A DNA stretch of 64,000 nt from Cryobacterium mannosilyticum. GTDB taxonomy: Bacteria > Actinomycetota > Actinomycetes > Actinomycetales > Microbacteriaceae. Location: positions 62,001 through 126,000 of the forward strand of contig NZ_SOFM01000007.1 in assembly GCF_004402705.1 (NCBI RefSeq), in the 5' to 3' direction. Shown here piece after piece: positions 20,539 to 30,000 of this stretch. A program made the position numbers and the translations under genes. Below the pieces are notes generated by a model. It was not told where the DNA came from. It did no database searches and saw only the letters and a list, made by a program, of their open reading frames with translations. The first letter of the stretch is position 1. Every line of letters begins with the position of its first letter.

Positions 20539-21426
20539 GTGCGCAAAAACCATCGTTTCCGATGGGCTGCTATTCCGATTGCAGCGTCGTTGGCCATTGT
20601 TCTGGCGGGGTGCACTCAAGCCCAGCTTCACGGCTTCCTCCCCGGCTTCGAAGAGGGTCAGCCGGCGGTGACCAACCAGACCGACCGTATCGGCGGGTTG
20701 TGGACGACGTCCTGGCTCGTGCTGCTCGTGGTCGGCCTGATCACCTGGGGTCTCACGATCTGGACGGTCGTCGTCTACCGCCGTCGCAAGGGCCAGACCG
20801 GCCTGCCGGTCCAGCTCCGTTACAACATGCCGATCGAGATCTTCTACACGGTCGTGCCCCTCATCCTCGTGCTGGGATTCTTTGCCTTCACCGCGCGTGA
20901 CCAGGCCGCGATCGAGGCGCGCTTCGAGTCGCCCGACGTGAAGATCGAGGTCATCGGCAAGCAGTGGGCCTGGGACTTCAACTACGTCAACGAAGACGTG
21001 TTCTCGGCCGGCATCCAGGGCCAGCCCGACCTCAACGGTCCCAAGGGCTCGCTGGTCGAGTCCGAGATCCCCACCCTGGTGCTCCCCGTCGGCAAGAAGG
21101 TCGAACTGGCGCTCGAGTCCCGCGACGTCATCCACTCCTTCTGGGTCATCGACTTCCTCTACAAGAAGGACATGATCCCCGACAAGACCAACTACATGTC
21201 GGTCATCCCCGAACGCATCGGCACGTACTCGGGCAAGTGCGCAGAACTGTGCGGCGAGTACCACTCCCTGATGCTGTTCAAGGTCAAGGTGGTCTCCGAG
21301 TCCGACTACGACGCATACATCCAGTCGCTGCGGGTCGCCGGCAATGAAGGCCAGCTCGACAACGGCTACAAGCGCAATCAAAATCTTCCGGGCACGACCG
21401 CCCCGACGGTTCAGGAGGGTAACTAG
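20539..21426 (+). CDS. ctaC: Cytochrome c oxidase subunit II
   Basis: A 295-residue lipoprotein precursor of the aa3 oxidase. The signal peptide ends in the lipobox VLAGC (Cys25), two helices follow, then the cupredoxin domain with CuA ligands in DVIHSFWVID and GKCAELCGEYHSLM (Cys-x3-Cys-x3-His, Met). GTG at 20539 is preferred to the GTG ten codons upstream because GAAAGG is spaced 6 nt before it and gives a normal signal peptide. First gene of ctaC-ctaD-ctaF. Confidence 0.93.
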   Translation: MRKNHRFRWAAIPIAASLAIVLAGCTQAQLHGFLPGFEEGQPAVTNQTDRIGGLWTTSWLVLLVVGLITWGLTIWTVVVYRRRKGQTGLPVQLRYNMPIEIFYTVVPLILVLGFFAFTARDQAAIEARFESPDVKIEVIGKQWAWDFNYVNEDVFSAGIQGQPDLNGPKGSLVESEIPTLVLPVGKKVELALESRDVIHSFWVIDFLYKKDMIPDKTNYMSVIPERIGTYSGKCAELCGEYHSLMLFKVKVVSESDYDAYIQSLRVAGNEGQLDNGYKRNQNLPGTTAPTVQEGN

Positions 21427-21429
21427 GCC

Positions 21430-23166
21430 ATGAGTACCACCACTGCTCCCACCGCCCCCACCGCGCCGGCCGCACCTCGGCGCGTGTCCGGCGTCGACCG
21501 CAAGGGCAACGTCCTGGTGCGGTGGATCACCTCCACCGACCACAAGGTCATCGGGTACATGTACCTGATCACCTCCTTCGTCTACTTCTGCCTCGCCGGT
21601 GTGATGGCCCTGGTGATCCGGGCCCAGCTGTTCGAGCCGGGCCTGCAGGTCGTGCAGACGAAAGAGCAGTACAACCAGCTCTTCACCATGCACGGCACGA
21701 TCATGCTGCTGATGTTCGCGACGCCGTTGTTCTTCGGATTCGCGAACTCCCTGATGCCGCTCCAGATCGGCGCGCCCGATGTGGCGTTCCCACGGCTCAA
21801 CGCGTTCTCCTTCTGGGCGTTCTTCTTCGGCAGCCTCATCGCAGTCGGCGGGTTCCTCACGCCGCAGGGAGCGGCATCCTTCGGCTGGTTCGCCTACCAA
21901 CCGCTGGCGAGCACGACCTTCTCGCCCGGGGTCGGCGGCAACCTGTGGATGGTCGGGCTGGGACTGTCCGGATTCGGCACCATTCTCGGCGCCGTGAACT
22001 TCATCACCACGATCATCACCATGCGCGCGCCCGGCATGACCATGTTCCGGATGCCGATCTTCACCTGGAACACGATGGTCACCTCCATCCTCGTGCTGAT
22101 GGCCTTCCCGGTGCTCGCCGCCGCGCTCCTCGCCGCCGCATCCGACCGGATCTTCCTCTCCCACATCTACGACCCGGCCAACGGCGGCGCCATCCTCTGG
22201 CAGCACCTGTTCTGGTTCTTCGGCCACCCCGAGGTGTACATCATCGCGCTGCCGTTCTTCGGCATCGTGTCCGAGGTGTTCCCGGTCTTCAGCCGTAAGC
22301 CGATCTTCGGTTACAAGACCCTGATCTACGCGACCATCTCCATCGCGGCACTGTCCGTCGCGGTCTGGGCGCACCACATGTACGTCACCGGTTCCGTTCT
22401 GCTGCCGTTCTTCTCCCTGATGACCATGCTCATCGCGGTGCCGACCGGGGTGAAGATCTTCAACTGGATCGGAACCATGTGGCGCGGGTCGTTGACCTTC
22501 GAGACTCCGATGCTCTGGGCCCTCGGGTTCCTCGTCACGTTCACCTTCGGTGGGCTGACCGGTGTCATCCTCGCGTCGCCGCCGCTGGACTTCCACGTCT
22601 CCGACACCTACTTCGTCGTGGCGCACTTCCACTACGTGATCTTCGGCACCGTCGTCTTCGCCATGTTCAGTGGCTTCTACTTCTGGTGGCCCAAGTGGAC
22701 CGGCAAGATGCTCAACGAGAGCCTGGGCAAGTGGCACTTCTGGCTCCTCTTCATCGGCTTCCACACCACCTTCCTCGTGCAGCACTGGCTCGGCGTCGTC
22801 GGGATGCCCCGCCGGTACGCGTCGTACTCGCCCGAAGACGGCTTCACCTGGATGAACCAGCTGTCGACGATCGGCGCGATGATCCTCGCCGTCTCGATGA
22901 TCCCGTTCTTCCTGAACGTGTACATCACGGCCCGCAAGGCACCGCTGGTCACCGTGAACGACCCGTGGGGCTTCGGCGCCTCGCTCGAGTGGGCGACGTC
23001 CTGCCCGCCGCCGCGGCACAACTTCACCTCGATCCCACGGATCCGCTCCGAGCGACCCGCGTTCGACCTGAACCACCCCGAGGTGGCCATGGCCGTCGGC
23101 ATCGGCCCCGGCAAGGACGCCCCGGATGCCCCCACGTATGACGCAGCTTCGAACAAGGTGAAATAA
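21430..23166 (+). CDS. ctaD: Cytochrome c oxidase subunit I
   Basis: A 578-residue twelve-helix haem-copper oxidase subunit. The HGTIMLL haem a ligand helix, FGHPEVYIIALP (CuB His and cross-linked Tyr), AHHMYVTG (CuB His pair) and the VAHFHYVIFGT haem ligand helix are all present. It is the catalytic proton-pumping subunit. It follows ctaC by 3 nt and ends directly against the ctaF start. Confidence 0.97.
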   Translation: MSTTTAPTAPTAPAAPRRVSGVDRKGNVLVRWITSTDHKVIGYMYLITSFVYFCLAGVMALVIRAQLFEPGLQVVQTKEQYNQLFTMHGTIMLLMFATPLFFGFANSLMPLQIGAPDVAFPRLNAFSFWAFFFGSLIAVGGFLTPQGAASFGWFAYQPLASTTFSPGVGGNLWMVGLGLSGFGTILGAVNFITTIITMRAPGMTMFRMPIFTWNTMVTSILVLMAFPVLAAALLAAASDRIFLSHIYDPANGGAILWQHLFWFFGHPEVYIIALPFFGIVSEVFPVFSRKPIFGYKTLIYATISIAALSVAVWAHHMYVTGSVLLPFFSLMTMLIAVPTGVKIFNWIGTMWRGSLTFETPMLWALGFLVTFTFGGLTGVILASPPLDFHVSDTYFVVAHFHYVIFGTVVFAMFSGFYFWWPKWTGKMLNESLGKWHFWLLFIGFHTTFLVQHWLGVVGMPRRYASYSPEDGFTWMNQLSTIGAMILAVSMIPFFLNVYITARKAPLVTVNDPWGFGASLEWATSCPPPRHNFTSIPRIRSERPAFDLNHPEVAMAVGIGPGKDAPDAPTYDAASNKVK

Positions 23167-23589
23167 ATGAGAGCCAACGTCAACCTGCTCTGGATCCTCG
23201 CCGGCTTCTTCACCGTCGTCACCACCGCCTACGTCGTGTGGGGTCTGCTGGACCCCAAGCAGCACAGCGTCGAGTGGGCCGGCACCTTCGCCCTCGGACT
23301 CTGCGCCGTGTTCACCAGCTTCGTCGCGTTCTATCTCAGCCGGGTGCACGGCGCCCAGGGCGGGGAACTGCCCGAAGACCGGCTGGACTCCAACATCGAC
23401 GACGGCGACCCCGAGGTCGGCTTCTTCAGCCCGTGGAGCTGGTGGCCGATCCTGCTCGCCGGCAGTGCCGCCCTGTTGTTCCTCGGCCTGGCCGTTGGCG
23501 TCTGGATCTCCATCATCGCCCTGGGGCTGGGAGTCATCTGCCTCGTCGGCTGGGTCTACGAGTACTACCGGGGCATGTTCGCCCGCTAG
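23167..23589 (+). CDS. ctaF: Cytochrome c oxidase subunit IV (actinobacterial)
   Basis: A 140-residue protein with four hydrophobic helices and the conserved SRVHGAQGGELPEDR and DPEVGFFSPWSWWPI segments of the actinobacterial small oxidase subunit. It starts at the base after the ctaD stop and is followed by a strong hairpin. Confidence 0.9.
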   Translation: MRANVNLLWILAGFFTVVTTAYVVWGLLDPKQHSVEWAGTFALGLCAVFTSFVAFYLSRVHGAQGGELPEDRLDSNIDDGDPEVGFFSPWSWWPILLAGSAALLFLGLAVGVWISIIALGLGVICLVGWVYEYYRGMFAR

Positions 23590-23622
23590 AACCCATCCCA
23601 CGGCCGTTCACGGCCATCCGCT

Positions 23623-23652
23623 ACGGCGCCCGCGACAGAGTCCGGGCGCCGT
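23623..23652. terminator. Terminator after ctaF
   Basis: A 10-bp perfect stem (ACGGCGCCCG / CGGGCGCCGT) followed by TTTG, between convergent ctaF and rlmA. Confidence 0.75.
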
Positions 23653-23690
23653 TTGCGTACCCTGACGTCGGCGCAGGCGCGGAGCGCGGG

Positions 23691-24518
23691 TCAGTCGCGG
23701 CGGCGGAACCCGAGCAGTTCGAAGGCAGCGGTCACGGGGCGATCGGCGTGCGGCTCCTGGGCGAGGGTGGCGGCATCCGTGTGGTGGGCCGACGGCCCCA
23801 TTCCGACCAGGCTGGTCACCTGGTGGGGGTCGAGTGTGAGCAACTCGGACGACGTCCGCTGGGATTCGAGGATGAAGTGCACGTCGAGGGACGCAACCAG
23901 TTCGGCTGACTTGTTCGCCTGCACCCCGAGAGCGAGCCCGGCAGCGCGGAGCTCCTGCAGATGCGTCTCCTGCGGCACGACGACGACCAGGCGACCGCCG
24001 CGGCGGAGCACGCGGTGGAATTCGGAGGGATTGCGCGGCGCGAAGACGTTGAGGATGACGTCGACGACGCCGTCCCGCACCGGCAACGGCGCCCAGACAT
24101 CCGCCACCAGGCCGTCGATCCGGTCGTCGCCGGCGATGGTGCGAGCGACGGCGACCGGGGAGAGGTCCATGCCGAGGGCCCGGGCGCCGTCCAGCCTGGC
24201 GAGCACGCCGAGCAGGTAGTAGCCGGTGCCGCAGCCGGCGTCGAGGACAGCGAGCGGGTTCTCCTGGCCAACCAGTTCGGCGAGGCTGTCGCGGAGGGGC
24301 TCGTACCAGCCGGCGGCGAGGAAGGCGTCGCGAGCATCGAGCATGGCCGCGCTGTCGCCGATCAGGCGCCGGGAGCCGCCGGCCAGCGAGACGTAGCCTC
24401 GCTTGTTCGCGTCATAGGCGTGGCCGGTGGGGCAGCGCAGGACGAGCGCCCCGCCGGGCGCGAGGGGAAGAAAACAGATCGGGCACCGAAGCCACTCCGA
24501 CAGGGTCTGGAGGGACAT
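23691..24518 (-). CDS. rlmA: 23S rRNA (guanine-N1) methyltransferase, RlmA type
   Basis: A 275-residue SAM enzyme that methylates a guanine in helix 35 of 23S rRNA. An N-terminal zinc finger uses C12, C15, C29 and H33 (CPIC...CPTGH), followed by a Rossmann methyltransferase with VLDAGCGTGYYL. In actinobacteria the RlmA(II)/TlrB branch modifies G748; which branch applies here is not determined. It begins 30 nt after qcrB on the same strand without a clear Shine-Dalgarno. Confidence 0.83.
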   Translation of the reverse strand: MSLQTLSEWLRCPICFLPLAPGGALVLRCPTGHAYDANKRGYVSLAGGSRRLIGDSAAMLDARDAFLAAGWYEPLRDSLAELVGQENPLAVLDAGCGTGYYLLGVLARLDGARALGMDLSPVAVARTIAGDDRIDGLVADVWAPLPVRDGVVDVILNVFAPRNPSEFHRVLRRGGRLVVVVPQETHLQELRAAGLALGVQANKSAELVASLDVHFILESQRTSSELLTLDPHQVTSLVGMGPSAHHTDAATLAQEPHADRPVTAAFELLGFRRRD

Positions 24519-24548
24519 CGATGCCCGATCTGTTGTTGAGGCAGGTGC

Positions 24549-26168
24549 CTAGTGGTGGTCGCCGTGGGACTGTTCGAGTTCCGTGTTGCCGACGGGTTCG
24601 ATCCGGTCCTCGAAGAACCAGCGGGACATGCCGGCACGCAGCTTCTGCCCGGTGGTGATCTTGCCCTGGGCGTTCGGGCGGATCATCAGCGGCTTGTAGT
24701 CGGAGTAGCTGACCAGCTTCCAGCGCTCGTACTCGTCGATCGGCTGGTGCACCTCGATGTATTCGCCGCCGGGAAGGCGCACGATCCGACCGGACTCGTA
24801 GCCGTGCAGCACGATCTCACGGTCCTTCTTCTGCAACGCCAGGCAGACCCGCTTGGCGACGAAGAACGCGATGAACGGTCCCACGATCGTGAGGAACTGC
24901 ATCGTGTGGATGACGCCCTCCATCGTGACCGAGAAGTGCGTCGCGATGATGTCGGAGGAGGCGGTGGCCCACAGGGCGGCGTAGAAGGTGACGCCGGCCG
25001 CGCCGATGGCGGTGCGGGTCGGGGCGTTCCGCGGGCGATCGAGGATGTGGTGCTCGCGCTTGTCCCCGGTCACCCAGGCCTCGATGAACGGGTAGATGAG
25101 CACCACGAGGATGAACAACCCGAGAGAGACCAGGGGGATCAGGATGTTGAACGAGAACGTGCGGTCGAGCCAGACGAATTCGAGTCCCGGCGGGATCAGG
25201 CGCAGCGCCCCATCGGCGAATCCGATGTACCAGTCCGGCTGGGTTCCCGCGGAGACGGGGGAGGGGTCGTATGGACCGTAGTTCCAGATCGGGTTGATCG
25301 TGAACAATGAGGCCATCAGCATCACGACGCCGAAGACGATGAAGAAGAAGCCACCGGCCTTGGCCGCGTAGACCGGGAGGACCGGGTAGCCGACCACATT
25401 CTGGTTCGTGCGCCCTGCACCGGGGTACTGGGTGTGCTTGTGGACCACGACGAACAGGAGGTGCATCGCGATCAGCGCGACGATGATCGCCGGCAGGAGG
25501 AGAATGTGCAGCGAGTACAAGCGCCCGACGATGGCCTCGCCCGGGAATTCACCGCCGAAGAGCAGGTAGGAGATCCAGGTGCCGACGAGCGGGATGCCCT
25601 TGACCATCCCGTCGATGATGCGGAGGCCGTTGCCCGAGAGCAGGTCGTCGGGAAGGGAGTACCCGGTGAATCCTTCGGCCATGGCGAGGATGAAGAGGAT
25701 GAAGCCGATCACCCAGTTCAGTTCGCGCGGCTTGCGGAACGCGCCGGTGAAGTAGATCCGGAGCATGTGCAGGCCGATGGCCGCGACGAAGAGCAGCGCG
25801 GCCCAGTGGTGGACCTGGCGCATCAGCAGCCCGCCACGGATGTCGAAGGAGATGTCGAGTGACGACGACATCGCCGCGGACATCTCCACGCCCTTCAACG
25901 GGACGTAGGACCCGTCGTACTGGACGGGAGCCATGGACGCGCTGAAGAAGAACGTCAGGAACGATCCGGACAGCAGGATGATGACGAAGCTGTACAGCGC
26001 CACCTCGCCGAGCAGGAAGGACCAGTGGTCCGGGAAGATCTTCCGGCCGAGTTCCTTGACCGCCGTCGAGATGCTGGTGCGCTCGTCGATGTAGTTGGCG
26101 GCGACGGCCGTCAGGCCGCCGGACTTCTTGGTTTCGACCAGCTCAGTGGTCGTAGTTGTAGTGCTCAA
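24549..26168 (-). CDS. qcrB: Cytochrome bc1 complex cytochrome b subunit
   Basis: A 539-residue cytochrome b with the long actinobacterial C-terminal extension. Haem-ligand histidines are in VHHWAALLFVAAIGLHMLR and YSLHILLLPAIIVALIAMHLL, and the Qo-site loop region is present. The start is TTG at 26166-26168, overlapping the qcrA stop as TTGA with GGGAG upstream, so translation is coupled to qcrA. Last of ctaE-qcrC-qcrA-qcrB. Confidence 0.95.
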   Translation of the reverse strand: MSTTTTTTELVETKKSGGLTAVAANYIDERTSISTAVKELGRKIFPDHWSFLLGEVALYSFVIILLSGSFLTFFFSASMAPVQYDGSYVPLKGVEMSAAMSSSLDISFDIRGGLLMRQVHHWAALLFVAAIGLHMLRIYFTGAFRKPRELNWVIGFILFILAMAEGFTGYSLPDDLLSGNGLRIIDGMVKGIPLVGTWISYLLFGGEFPGEAIVGRLYSLHILLLPAIIVALIAMHLLFVVVHKHTQYPGAGRTNQNVVGYPVLPVYAAKAGGFFFIVFGVVMLMASLFTINPIWNYGPYDPSPVSAGTQPDWYIGFADGALRLIPPGLEFVWLDRTFSFNILIPLVSLGLFILVVLIYPFIEAWVTGDKREHHILDRPRNAPTRTAIGAAGVTFYAALWATASSDIIATHFSVTMEGVIHTMQFLTIVGPFIAFFVAKRVCLALQKKDREIVLHGYESGRIVRLPGGEYIEVHQPIDEYERWKLVSYSDYKPLMIRPNAQGKITTGQKLRAGMSRWFFEDRIEPVGNTELEQSHGDHH

Positions 26169-27238
26169 TGCCGCTCCCAGAAGCTCGGTCCGACGGGTTC
26201 AGTGAAATCGCTCTGTGCAATGAGGTAACCCTCTGAGTCTACCGCGATGGGCAGTTGGGGCAGGGGGCGCTTGGCCGGTCCGAAGATGACCTCACAGTGG
26301 TTCGACACGTCGAACTGAGACTGGTGACAGGGGCAGAGGAGGTGGTGGGTCTGCTGCTCGTACAGCGCCACCGGGCAGCCGACGTGGGTGCAGATCTTCG
26401 AGTAGGCGACGATCCCGTCATACGACCAGCCCTTGCGTTCGGGCAGTTCGTTGAGGTCCTCAGGCTTGAGCCGCATCAGCAGGACGGCGGCCTTGCCCTT
26501 TTCTTCCAGCTTGCCGTGCTCCAGATCCTGGAGCCCTTCCGGGATCACGTGGAAGGCGGAGCCCAGGGTGATGTCGGATGCCTTGATCGGCGTGCCGGTC
26601 GGGTCGAGGGCGAGACGCGTGCCCTTCTTCCACATCGTGTGGCTGAGAAGTGCTGCCGGGTTGTCGTCCTGCGGGCCGAGGCCGCGGAACAGCACGACCG
26701 CAGGAAGGGGGAACGCGATGAGCGCACCGATCAGGCTGTTGCGGATCAGGGTGCGTCGACCGATGCCGGATTCTTCGCCGGCCTCCTGGAAGATCTCGAC
26801 GGCCCGTGATCGGGTCTCCTCCGAACCGCGAACGGGGTGGCGGTCGTCGATGCCCTCATGGTCGAACATCAGGGCCTTGCCCCAGTGCACGGCGCCGATG
26901 CCGATCGCCATCAGCGCCAGGGTGAGGCCCAGGCCGATGAAGAGGTTGTTGGTGCGAACGGAACCCGGGTCCTCCGGGACGATCGGGAACGCCATGTATG
27001 CCGCGATGGCGAAGACGCTGCCCACGATCGACAGGTAGAACAGCGTGTACACGGTGCGCTCGGCCCGGCGCTCGGCGCTCGGGTCAAGATCGGTCACGCG
27101 AGGGCGGTGCGGCGGGAGGCCCGGGTTGCCCACGGCGTCCCGCACGACGACGGCGGTGCCTGCGGGAGCTCCCTCATGCCCGACGCCCGACGAGTCAGCA
27201 GCGGCCAGGTCCTTTCCGCTGTTATCGTCCTTGGCCAT
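26165..27238 (-). CDS. qcrA: Cytochrome bc1 complex Rieske iron-sulfur subunit
   Basis: A 357-residue protein with three N-terminal membrane helices (about 65-195), as in actinobacteria, and a C-terminal Rieske domain with CTHVGCP and CPCHQSQFD binding the 2Fe-2S cluster. AAGGAG lies 5 nt before the ATG. Confidence 0.95.
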   Translation of the reverse strand: MAKDDNSGKDLAAADSSGVGHEGAPAGTAVVVRDAVGNPGLPPHRPRVTDLDPSAERRAERTVYTLFYLSIVGSVFAIAAYMAFPIVPEDPGSVRTNNLFIGLGLTLALMAIGIGAVHWGKALMFDHEGIDDRHPVRGSEETRSRAVEIFQEAGEESGIGRRTLIRNSLIGALIAFPLPAVVLFRGLGPQDDNPAALLSHTMWKKGTRLALDPTGTPIKASDITLGSAFHVIPEGLQDLEHGKLEEKGKAAVLLMRLKPEDLNELPERKGWSYDGIVAYSKICTHVGCPVALYEQQTHHLLCPCHQSQFDVSNHCEVIFGPAKRPLPQLPIAVDSEGYLIAQSDFTEPVGPSFWERH

Positions 27239-27292
27239 TGTTCTCCTTCATCGGCAGTTTCATATACAAGTTGTTCGAGACCGGATGACCGG

Positions 27293-28105
27293 TCAGTTTG
27301 ATCTCGCCGTGATCCACACGGTCAGGGCGACGATCGTCCCGAGGCCGAAGATCCAGAGGAACAGGCCTTCAGAGACCGGTCCGAGCGAGCCGAGCGCGTA
27401 GCCACCGGGAGAAGGATTGTTCTCGAGGTACTTGAGGTAGGTGATGATGTCGCGCTTGCTCTCGGGGGAGATGTTCATCTCGTTGAAGACCGGCATGCTC
27501 TGCGGGCCCGTGACCATGGCCTCGTAGATGTGCTTGGACGTGACGCCCTCGAGTGACGGGGCGAACTTGCCCTCCGTCAGCGCTCCACCGGCGCCGGCCA
27601 CGTTGTGGCACATCGCGCAGTTGATCCGGAAGAGCTCGGCGCCGTTGGCGGCGTCGCCCTTCTCATCGAGGAGGTTGGCTTCAGGCAGCCCGGGGCCGGG
27701 CGCGAGCGAGGACACATAGGCGGCGAGGGTGGCGATCTGCTCATCCGTGAACTGGACGGCCTTCTTCTGTGCCTGCGGTCCATTCATCTGCATCGGCATC
27801 CGGCCGGTGCCGACCTGGAAGTCCACCGCTGCTGCTCCGACGCCGATCAGGCTCGGACCGCTGCCGGTGCCCTGCGCGGCCAGGCCGTGGCAGGTGGCGC
27901 AGTTCGCGGCGAAGAGCTTCTTGCCCTCACCGATCGTCTGCTGGGACGTGGCGCTGGTTTCGGCGCTGGCCGTGCTCGTGCTGAACGCGGCGTACGCTCC
28001 GCCCGTGAAGAGGAGGCCGATCGCGATGAGGGCGACGCTGGACAGAGGATGGCGGCGGCCGGCCTTGCGCCGGCCCGGGCTCTTGGGCTTCTTGATCGTG
28101 GTCAT
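27293..28105 (-). CDS. qcrC: Cytochrome bc1 complex dihaem cytochrome c subunit
   Basis: A 270-residue membrane-anchored cytochrome c with two haem sites, CATCH and CAMCH, an N-terminal signal anchor and a C-terminal helix. Fusion of two c domains replaces soluble cytochrome c in actinobacterial bc1-aa3 supercomplexes. The ATG at 28103-28105 is preferred to a GTG five codons upstream since the protein then begins MTTIKKPKS; signals before both are weak. Confidence 0.93.
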   Translation of the reverse strand: MTTIKKPKSPGRRKAGRRHPLSSVALIAIGLLFTGGAYAAFSTSTASAETSATSQQTIGEGKKLFAANCATCHGLAAQGTGSGPSLIGVGAAAVDFQVGTGRMPMQMNGPQAQKKAVQFTDEQIATLAAYVSSLAPGPGLPEANLLDEKGDAANGAELFRINCAMCHNVAGAGGALTEGKFAPSLEGVTSKHIYEAMVTGPQSMPVFNEMNISPESKRDIITYLKYLENNPSPGGYALGSLGPVSEGLFLWIFGLGTIVALTVWITARSN

Positions 28106-28130
28106 TTGTGCGTTTTCCACTTTCGACTGT

Positions 28131-28760
28131 CTACTTGAGAACGTAAATGACGAGGAACAGGCCGATCCAGACGACGTCGACGAAGTGCCAGTAGTAGGAC
28201 ACGACGATGGCGCTGGTTGCCTCCTTGTGGCCGAAGTTCTTGACCGCGAAGCCGCGGCCGATCACGAGCAGGAAGGCCAGGAGACCGGCGGTGACGTGGA
28301 TGCCGTGGAACCCGGTGGTGAGGTAGAACGCGGATCCGTACGCGTTGCTGGAAAGAGCGATGCCCTCCGACACGAGCGTGGCGTATTCGAAGATCTGGCC
28401 GGAGACGAAGATCGCACCGAGGGCGTAGGTGAGGAAGAACCACTCGACCATGCCCCACTGGCTCGGCTTCCAGCCCGTGGACCTCGCCTGCAGACGTTCG
28501 GCGGCGAACACGCCGAACTGGCAGGTCACGGAGGACGTCACCAGGATGAGCGTGTTCACCAGCGCGTAGGAGAAATTGTGCTTCTCCGTCTCGAACTGCC
28601 ACAACTCCGGCGACGTCGACCGGAGGGTGAAGTAGATCGCGAAGAGGCCGGCGAAGAACATCACCTCGCTGCCGAGCCAGACGATTGTGCCCACAGCCAC
28701 GCTGTTAGGCCGATTAACCACGGGCGCTGTGGCTGAATAAGTAATTGAAGGGCTCGTCAC
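28131..28760 (-). CDS. ctaE: Cytochrome c oxidase subunit III
   Basis: A 209-residue protein with five hydrophobic helices and the conserved GSEVMFFAGLFAIYF, TGFHGIHVTAGL and SYYWHFVDVVWIGLF segments. The frame is open 20 codons further up, but the GTG at 28758-28760 is chosen because the family starts there and CATAAT lies 6 nt before it. It heads the qcrCAB operon. Confidence 0.93.
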   Translation of the reverse strand: MTSPSITYSATAPVVNRPNSVAVGTIVWLGSEVMFFAGLFAIYFTLRSTSPELWQFETEKHNFSYALVNTLILVTSSVTCQFGVFAAERLQARSTGWKPSQWGMVEWFFLTYALGAIFVSGQIFEYATLVSEGIALSSNAYGSAFYLTTGFHGIHVTAGLLAFLLVIGRGFAVKNFGHKEATSAIVVSYYWHFVDVVWIGLFLVIYVLK

Positions 28761-28766
28761 TATTCC

Positions 28767-28772
28767 ATTATG
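28767..28772 (-). promoter_or_regulatory. -10 element of the ctaE-qcrCAB operon
   Basis: CATAAT lies 6 nt before the ctaE GTG, indicating a leaderless operon mRNA. Confidence 0.5.
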
Positions 28773-28893
28773 GCCGATATTCGACGGGGTTTCGCTCAAC
28801 CGGGCTTGCCTGTCGATCAAAATCCGGAATGACCACCCGATTGGAACAAAGACGCCCCCGGAGCACCAATTCGGGTGGTCGGCGGATCTCGCT

Positions 28894-28899
28894 TAAGAT
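28894..28899 (+). promoter_or_regulatory. -10 element for leaderless trpD
   Basis: TAAGAT lies 6 nt before the trpD ATG. Confidence 0.55.
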
Positions 28900-28905
28900 C
28901 GTTCC

Positions 28906-29958
28906 ATGCTTGAATTCCAGTCCTGGCCCAACGTGATCAGCGCCCTTCTCGCCGGCGAGGATCTGAGCGTCTCCGACGCGGCGTGGAGCATGGAACAGGT
29001 GATGCTCGGGGAGGCCACTCCAGCGCAGCTCGCGGGATTCCTCGTGGCTCTGCGGGCCAAGGGTGAAACGGTCGACGAAATCGTCGGTTTCCGCGACGCG
29101 ATCCTCGAGCACGCGGTACCGTTGGCCGTGAACCCGATGGCCCTCGACATCGTCGGGACGGGCGGGGACCGCTTCGGCACCGTGAACATCTCCACCATGG
29201 CCTCCATCGTCTGCGCCGGGGCCGGGGTGCCGGTGATCAAGCACGGCAACCGGGCGGCCAGTTCCGCGTCAGGCTCCTCAGACGTGCTCGCGGCGCTCGG
29301 AATCGACCTGACTCTCTCACCCGACAAAGTCGCAGCAATCCTTGACTCCGCGGGAATCACTTTCGCCTACGCCGCGGCGTTCCACCCGGGATTCCGCCAC
29401 GCGGCGACCGCCCGGAAGGAACTGGGCATCCCCACGGTGTTCAACTACCTCGGCCCGCTCTGCAACCCGGCGCGCCCGGAGGCGTCCGCCGTCGGTGTCG
29501 CCAGCCTGGACCGGGTTCCGCTGATCGTCGGCGTCTTCCAGACCCGGGGCGCAACGGCCCTCGTCTTCCGTGGGGATGACGGCCTCGACGAGCTCACCAC
29601 GACCGGCCACAGTCACGTGTGGGAAGTCTCGCGCGGACTCGTCACCGAACACGACATCGATCCCCGGGAACTGGGAATCAAACGCGCGAAGATCAGCGAA
29701 CTGGTCGGCGGCGACGCCGAGCACAACGCCGTCGTCGTTCACCGGATGCTCTCCGGCCAGGACGACGCGGTGCGGGACATCGTCCTGCTCAACTCCGCGG
29801 CCGGCCTGGTCGCCTTCGACCTCGCCAACGACCCGGCTCAGGCCCAGGTGAATATCCTCGATCGATTCCGCACGAAAATGGCCGTGGCCGCGGAGACTGT
29901 CGACTCCGGTGCAGCCACGGCCAAACTCGCCCAGTGGGTGGCGGCCAGCCGGGTCTGA
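28906..29958 (+). CDS. trpD: Anthranilate phosphoribosyltransferase
   Basis: A 350-residue enzyme joining anthranilate and PRPP in tryptophan synthesis. It has DIVGTGGDRFGTVNIST (PRPP loop), KHGNRAASSASGSSD and FAYAAAFHPGFRH, the full-length family layout. It stands apart from other trp genes and is divergent from ctaE, an arrangement also seen in other actinobacteria. Confidence 0.95.
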   Translation: MLEFQSWPNVISALLAGEDLSVSDAAWSMEQVMLGEATPAQLAGFLVALRAKGETVDEIVGFRDAILEHAVPLAVNPMALDIVGTGGDRFGTVNISTMASIVCAGAGVPVIKHGNRAASSASGSSDVLAALGIDLTLSPDKVAAILDSAGITFAYAAAFHPGFRHAATARKELGIPTVFNYLGPLCNPARPEASAVGVASLDRVPLIVGVFQTRGATALVFRGDDGLDELTTTGHSHVWEVSRGLVTEHDIDPRELGIKRAKISELVGGDAEHNAVVVHRMLSGQDDAVRDIVLLNSAAGLVAFDLANDPAQAQVNILDRFRTKMAVAAETVDSGAATAKLAQWVAASRV

Positions 29959-29977
29959 CCCGGCCGAACGCCACCCG

Positions 29978-29999
29978 CCGGCTGCCGATGACCAGCCGG
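29978..29999. terminator. Weak hairpin between trpD and glpK
   Basis: CCGGCTG and CAGCCGG arms with an 8-nt loop between two convergent genes. No U tract on either strand. Confidence 0.4.
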
Positions 30000-30000
30000 G

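Noticed and set aside
20533..23601. A 1022-codon open frame on the minus strand opposite ctaC-ctaD-ctaF.
   Set aside because: It is the antisense shadow of three well-conserved oxidase genes; its translation is low-complexity Asp/Glu/Gly/Arg/His sequence typical of high-GC mirrors.
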